Of a DNA stretch of 8,724 nucleotides, positions 5,895 to 8,724 are shown in pieces. The stretch lies in assembly GCA_051650305.1 (NCBI GenBank), contig JBOFIT010000150.1, forward strand, positions 1-8,724. The letters are read 5' to 3'. The position numbers and the translations under genes were made by a program. Under the pieces are notes generated by a model that did no database searches, was not told the DNA's origin, and worked only from the letters and a program-made list of their open reading frames with translations. The DNA is from JBOFDK01 sp051650305. GTDB lineage: Bacteria > Bacillota > Clostridia > Lachnospirales > Cellulosilyticaceae. Positions within the stretch are counted from its first letter, which is position 1; every line of letters begins with the position of its first letter.

Positions 5895-5910
5895 TGTTCC
5901 ACGTGGAACA
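5895..5910. promoter_or_regulatory. parS: parS site 2 (ParB/Spo0J binding)
   Basis: A second exact copy of TGTTCCACGTGGAACA starts 39 bp from site 1, in the divergent region between the membrane operon and soj. Paired sites so close together suggest a strong Spo0J loading point that could also affect the divergent promoters. Confidence 0.95.
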
Positions 5911-5911
5911 A

Positions 5912-6071
5912 GTGAGTTAAGTATAGAGTATTAGTACAGTATATACGTCTTGACCAGAAAATATGATAAAAATTTTTTTAAAATGAAAGAGTAATAATGC
6001 TCTAAGAAATAATATGTGTTATACTAAAATAAATAAAAAGAGCTATGACTAAAGAAAATGAGGTAGAAAAA
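5912..6071. other. Divergent intergenic region between the membrane operon and soj
   Basis: This 160-bp AT-rich gap must hold promoters for both directions. Leftward, TATACT occurs at 5938-5943 and 5920-5925 (complement strand), each with a poor -35, so the leftward promoter is uncertain. The rightward promoter is listed separately. A TTGACC at 5950-5955 has no -10 at proper spacing. Confidence 0.4.
6017..6025 (+). promoter_or_regulatory. Extended -10 promoter for soj-spo0J
   Basis: TG-T-TATACT is an extended -10 element with a close -10 hexamer. No good -35 is seen, as is common for extended -10 promoters. Initiation near 6032 would leave a leader of about 40 bases before the soj start at 6072. 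It lies about 107 bp from the nearer parS, so Spo0J spreading could influence it. Confidence 0.45.
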
Positions 6072-6839
6072 ATGAGTAAAATAATTGCAGTAGTTAATCA
6101 AAAAGGAGGCGTAGGTAAAACTACGACAGTTATTAACTTAGCAGCAGCCCTTGTTGAAAAGCGTAAAAAAGTACTAGTTGTAGATATTGACCCTCAAGGA
6201 AATACAACAAGTGGGTGTGGCTTGATAAAAAATCAGCTAAATTATTCGGTATATGATTTATTTACAGGCCAAGTTGATGTTAAAGAAGTTATTTATAGTT
6301 CACCTACTGAAAAAATAAATATTATACCTGCTAATATGAATCTAGCAGGTACGGAGATAGAAATTGTACAGCTCAAAGAACGAGAGTACATCTTAAAGAA
6401 AGCTTTGGAGTGCGTACAAGAAAAATATGATTATATCTTTATAGATTGCCCACCAGCGGTTAATATATTGACCATTAATGCACTTACAGCAGCAAATACG
6501 GTACTTATACCTATGCAATGTGAGTACTATGCACTGGAAGGTCTATCACAATTAATGCAGACCATTAAATTAGTGAAAGACTCAACCAATAAGACATTGG
6601 CATTAGAAGGTATCTTATTTACGATGTATGACAATCGTACAAACTTATCTATGCAAGTTGTAAATGAAGTAAAGAATCATTTTGCTAAGTTTATCTATGA
6701 GACTAAGATTAGTAGAAATGTAAGATTGAGTGAGGCACCAAGCTATGGTATGTCATGTATTCAATACGATAGTCGTTCTAAGGGTGCGGAACAATACCGT
6801 GAGTTAGCAAAAGAATTTTTAGGAAGGAATAAAAAGTAA
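6072..6839 (+). CDS. soj: Chromosome-partitioning ATPase Soj (ParA)
   Basis: Soj is a Walker-type ATPase that dimerises on ATP, binds DNA non-specifically, and is switched off by Spo0J at parS; in Bacillus it also acts on DnaA. The 255 residues match chromosomal Soj. Seen here are the deviant Walker A KGGVGKTT (11-18), the A' motif DIDPQGN (38-44), Walker B YIFIDCPP (121-128) and the C-terminal SRNVRLSEAPSYG (214-226), whose arginines lie in the DNA-binding region of ParA proteins. The start at 6072 is chosen because GAGGT lies seven bases upstream. The ATG at 6045 would add nine residues ahead of the conserved N-terminus and has no good ribosome binding site. The gene overlaps spo0J by one base. 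Confidence 0.97.
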   Translation: MSKIIAVVNQKGGVGKTTTVINLAAALVEKRKKVLVVDIDPQGNTTSGCGLIKNQLNYSVYDLFTGQVDVKEVIYSSPTEKINIIPANMNLAGTEIEIVQLKEREYILKKALECVQEKYDYIFIDCPPAVNILTINALTAANTVLIPMQCEYYALEGLSQLMQTIKLVKDSTNKTLALEGILFTMYDNRTNLSMQVVNEVKNHFAKFIYETKISRNVRLSEAPSYGMSCIQYDSRSKGAEQYRELAKEFLGRNKK

Positions 6840-7693
6840 TGAAAGCAAAAGGATTAGGCAAAGGATTAAATGCACTTTTATCAGAGGAAGCGTTATCAGT
6901 ACAAACAGAAAGTGGCATTAAGGTAGTAAGCATCAGTGATGTGGAGCCAAATGCAGAACAGCCGAGAAAAGAATTTAGACCAGAGGAACTTTTTGAACTT
7001 AGTATATCGATAAAAGAATATGGCATTTTACAGCCTATTCTCGTAAGACAAAGAGGCGACAAGTATGAGATTATTGCAGGGGAAAGACGTTATCGTGCAG
7101 CACGTCTAGCCAAACTTACAGAAGTACCTGTCATTATCAAAGATTTTTCAGATCAAGAAACATTAGAAGTTTCTATCGTAGAAAATATCCAAAGAGAAAA
7201 TCTTAACCCAATGGAACTTGCCAACGGATACAGTTTACTTATAGAGAGATTTGGTTATAATCAAGAAAGACTTGCAGAAAAATTAGGTAAAAGTAGACCG
7301 TTAGTAGCAAATATTCTACGTCTTCTACAACTATCTCCTTATGCACAGCAGAAATTAAGAGAAAATGAAATTACTTTTGGTCATGCAAGAGCAATCCTTG
7401 CCATCAAGACAGGTGAAGGACAGAGAGAAATCATTGATCTTATCGTTGAGAAAGAACTAAGCGTACGTGAGACAGAGAAGTATGTACAAGCATTAGTAGA
7501 AACTACAAAGAAAAAAGAAGAGACACCAGTAGATGATAATAGTATCTTCTTAAGAGAAATCCAAGAGAACTTACAATTGAAGTTAGGAACGAAAGTTATG
7601 ATTTCTCAAGGAAAGAAAAAAGGAAAGATTGAAATAGAGTATTACTCACAAGAGGAGTTGGAAAGACTCATTGAGATATTTCAAAACGTCTAA
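6839..7693 (+). CDS. spo0J: Chromosome-partitioning protein Spo0J (ParB)
   Basis: Spo0J binds parS, uses CTP to clamp and slide along DNA, stimulates Soj and recruits SMC. The 284 residues have the N-terminal Soj-activating segment GLGKGLNALL (5-14), a CTP-binding domain with QPRKEF (41-46), GERRYRAAR (81-89) and ENIQRENLNP (115-124), a helix-turn-helix near 140-163 (YNQERLAEKLGKSRPLVANIL), and a C-terminal dimerisation domain (about 230-284). The gene begins within the soj stop (TAATG), with AGGAAGG about 12 bases upstream, so translation is probably coupled. Three parS sites occur within about 2.4 kb. HTH and CTPase motifs look intact. A Noc paralogue is less likely, given the soj partner and parS sites. 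Confidence 0.97.
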   Translation: MKAKGLGKGLNALLSEEALSVQTESGIKVVSISDVEPNAEQPRKEFRPEELFELSISIKEYGILQPILVRQRGDKYEIIAGERRYRAARLAKLTEVPVIIKDFSDQETLEVSIVENIQRENLNPMELANGYSLLIERFGYNQERLAEKLGKSRPLVANILRLLQLSPYAQQKLRENEITFGHARAILAIKTGEGQREIIDLIVEKELSVRETEKYVQALVETTKKKEETPVDDNSIFLREIQENLQLKLGTKVMISQGKKKGKIEIEYYSQEELERLIEIFQNV

Positions 7694-7732
7694 ATACCCA
7701 TTAACAATTAAGGTGAAAGAGGAAACGATTTT

Positions 7733-8245
7733 ATGGAGCAGATATTAACATTATTAGAACAATACAATATCTATATCGTAATAGGACTTGCGATTCTCTT
7801 GCTTATCACATTCATTATGCTTGTAGCAACTATGTCAAAAGTAAAGAAAATCCAAAGAAAATATGAAACATTTATGCAAAAAGATGATTTGGATTTAGAA
7901 AATTTACTGATTCATTATGCAAAGAAAGTAAATAAAGTTAAAGATATGCAGTGTGAGGTTGAAGACCAAATCAAAGATATCAGAAGTAGAATGCAGTATT
8001 GCACGCAGAAGACAGGCGTTGTACGTTACAATGCTTATGAAAAAGGTGGAGCAGATTTATCATTTGCAGTAGCTTTATTAGATGAAAAAGATACAGGTGT
8101 AGTGCTAAATGGTATCTATGGACGCGATGGCTGCTATATATATGCAAAACCTATCGAGGAAGGTACTTCAAAGCATAATTTATCTGAAGAAGAAATACAG
8201 GCTATTCATAAAGCTAGAAATTACAATAAGGCAATCTCTGAATAA
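7733..8245 (+). CDS. DUF4446 family membrane-anchored protein
   Basis: The 170-residue protein has an N-terminal transmembrane helix (about residues 12-34, IYIVIGLAILLLITFIMLVAT), a charged, probably coiled-coil part (about 35-90), and a C-terminal domain with the family-like pattern VRYNAYEKGGADLSFAVALLD followed by GVVLNGIYGRDG. This layout and its place directly after spo0J match DUF4446 proteins of Firmicutes, whose function is not established. The start is preceded by AGAGG ten bases upstream, with AAGGTG a little further back. It lies 39 bp after spo0J with no terminator between, so it is probably the third gene of the operon. Its last codons form the left arm of the operon terminator. 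Confidence 0.9.
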   Translation: MEQILTLLEQYNIYIVIGLAILLLITFIMLVATMSKVKKIQRKYETFMQKDDLDLENLLIHYAKKVNKVKDMQCEVEDQIKDIRSRMQYCTQKTGVVRYNAYEKGGADLSFAVALLDEKDTGVVLNGIYGRDGCYIYAKPIEEGTSKHNLSEEEIQAIHKARNYNKAISE

Positions 8246-8264
8246 GAGATTGCCTTAATTTTTT
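8228..8264 (+). terminator. Terminator of the soj-spo0J-DUF4446 operon, overlapping the coding end
   Basis: AAGGCAATCTCT (8228-8239) pairs perfectly with AGAGATTGCCTT (8245-8256) around the 5-base loop GAATA, and a T run follows (8259-8264). The DUF4446 stop TAA (8243-8245) lies at the loop edge, so the final codons make the left arm. On the minus strand the downstream T tract is poor, so it is mainly a rightward terminator. Confidence 0.9.
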
Positions 8265-8724
8265 AGAATGTTCCACGTGGAACATTGAGTATTTCCATTT
8301 CGACACAATTCCAAGTTTCACCAAAGACTTCATAACTTTCAGGTTCTGCAACGGGAACATCATTAAATCCACTAGCCTTATAAGCATGGTAAGCCGAAGG
8401 ATTATTCTCAAACACCCCTAAGGTGACTTTCTTTACCTTTACCATATCAAAAGCAAACTGAAGAGCTAATTGTACCATTTCTTTACCATAGCCTTTGCCA
8501 CGTTTTTCTGCATCGATAATGATGAAGCCAAGGCGTAAAGTTTCTTTACTAGGATCAGTAAAGCGCATAATAAAATGTCCCACAACACCAGTCTCATCAA
8601 AAGCAGTCATAGGCCAGAAGGAATCACTATGTTCTGCAGCTTTATAATGTGCATTCAAGATATCTGCAGTTAAAGGGAAGTGCTCATAGCGATCTGCACA
8701 CCACTGACGAAAAGCGTATTCATC
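8263..8724 (-). CDS. GNAT-family N-acetyltransferase, 5' end outside the window
   Basis: The frame is open to the window's right edge (first visible residues DEYAFRQW), so the N-terminus is missing and about 153 residues are present. The GNAT fold is shown by GVVGHFIMRF (beta-4 region), LGFIIIDAEKRGKGYGKEM with the acetyl-CoA pyrophosphate loop RGKGYG, then VTLGVFENNPSAYHAYKASGF, the typical C-terminal part. The family transfers acetyl from acetyl-CoA to an amine; the substrate is unknown. No regulatory sequence is visible. The last codons (NVPRGTF) are encoded by a parS site, so the C-terminal tail is fixed by DNA-binding constraints. It converges on the DUF4446 gene. Confidence 0.9.
   Translation of the reverse strand, partial: DEYAFRQWCADRYEHFPLTADILNAHYKAAEHSDSFWPMTAFDETGVVGHFIMRFTDPSKETLRLGFIIIDAEKRGKGYGKEMVQLALQFAFDMVKVKKVTLGVFENNPSAYHAYKASGFNDVPVAEPESYEVFGETWNCVEMEILNVPRGTF
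8269..8284. promoter_or_regulatory. parS: parS site 3, inside the acetyltransferase coding end
   Basis: A third exact TGTTCCACGTGGAACA lies just past the soj-spo0J operon terminator and overlaps the final codons and near-stop region of the minus-strand GNAT gene. Together with sites 1 and 2 it brackets the soj-spo0J-DUF4446 cluster. Confidence 0.95.

Noticed and set aside
5856..5910. Two near-identical palindromes considered as a mobile-element end or recombination site
   Set aside because: They match parS exactly and lie beside soj-spo0J; no transposase or integrase gene is present.
5950..5978. TTGACC as the -35 of the soj promoter
   Set aside because: The bases at the proper -10 distance are a T run; the extended -10 at 6017-6025 fits better.
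6778..7062. Minus-strand 94-aa frame across the soj/spo0J junction
   Set aside because: Antisense to two conserved genes with no supporting signals.
8214..8411. Minus-strand 65-aa frame with an internal MFHVEH
   Set aside because: The motif is only parS read in a different frame; the GNAT gene occupies this stretch in the correct frame.
1..8724. CRISPR array, tRNA or rRNA genes, insertion sequences
   Set aside because: No regularly spaced repeats, no cloverleaf or rRNA-like sequence and no transposase were seen by eye.

Overview
The window looks like chromosomal DNA from a low-GC Firmicute, most likely a clostridium of the Lachnospirales type. The grounds are AT-rich DNA, strong AGGAGG-type ribosome binding sites, a soj-spo0J-DUF4446 cluster, a Bacillus/Clostridium-style parS sequence (TGTTCCACGTGGAACA) and a small Hol_Tox-like peptide. 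The species cannot be fixed from sequence alone. The parABS genes suggest a place in the origin-proximal part of the chromosome.

Layout. Positions 1-400 hold an apparent type I toxin-antitoxin locus. A 33-residue hydrophobic peptide is encoded on the minus strand, and a convergent antisense RNA with its own promoter overlaps its 3' end. Positions 545-724 encode a 59-residue single-span membrane protein of unknown function. argS (arginyl-tRNA synthetase) follows with its own promoter and a strong terminator. The 276-bp gap after argS carries four exact DnaA boxes and AT-rich tracts, followed by a YegS/BmrU-type lipid kinase gene. On the minus strand, converging on that kinase, lies a two-gene operon for membrane-anchored, mostly extracytoplasmic proteins that I do not recognise. 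Then come soj (parA), spo0J (parB) and a DUF4446 gene on the plus strand. A GNAT acetyltransferase gene on the minus strand runs off the right edge.

How the parts work together. Soj, Spo0J and the three parS sites form a chromosome-segregation system. Two parS sites lie in the divergent region between soj and the unknown membrane operon, and the third lies inside the last codons of the acetyltransferase gene, so Spo0J loading would cover all these genes. The DnaA-box cluster about 3.3 kb from soj adds a replication-initiation signal to the same neighbourhood. Both convergent gene pairs are separated by compact hairpin terminators whose loops contain a stop codon.

The least described parts are the type I toxin locus with its 5'/3' complementary arms, the DnaA-box array, and the unknown membrane operon whose leader contains parS.
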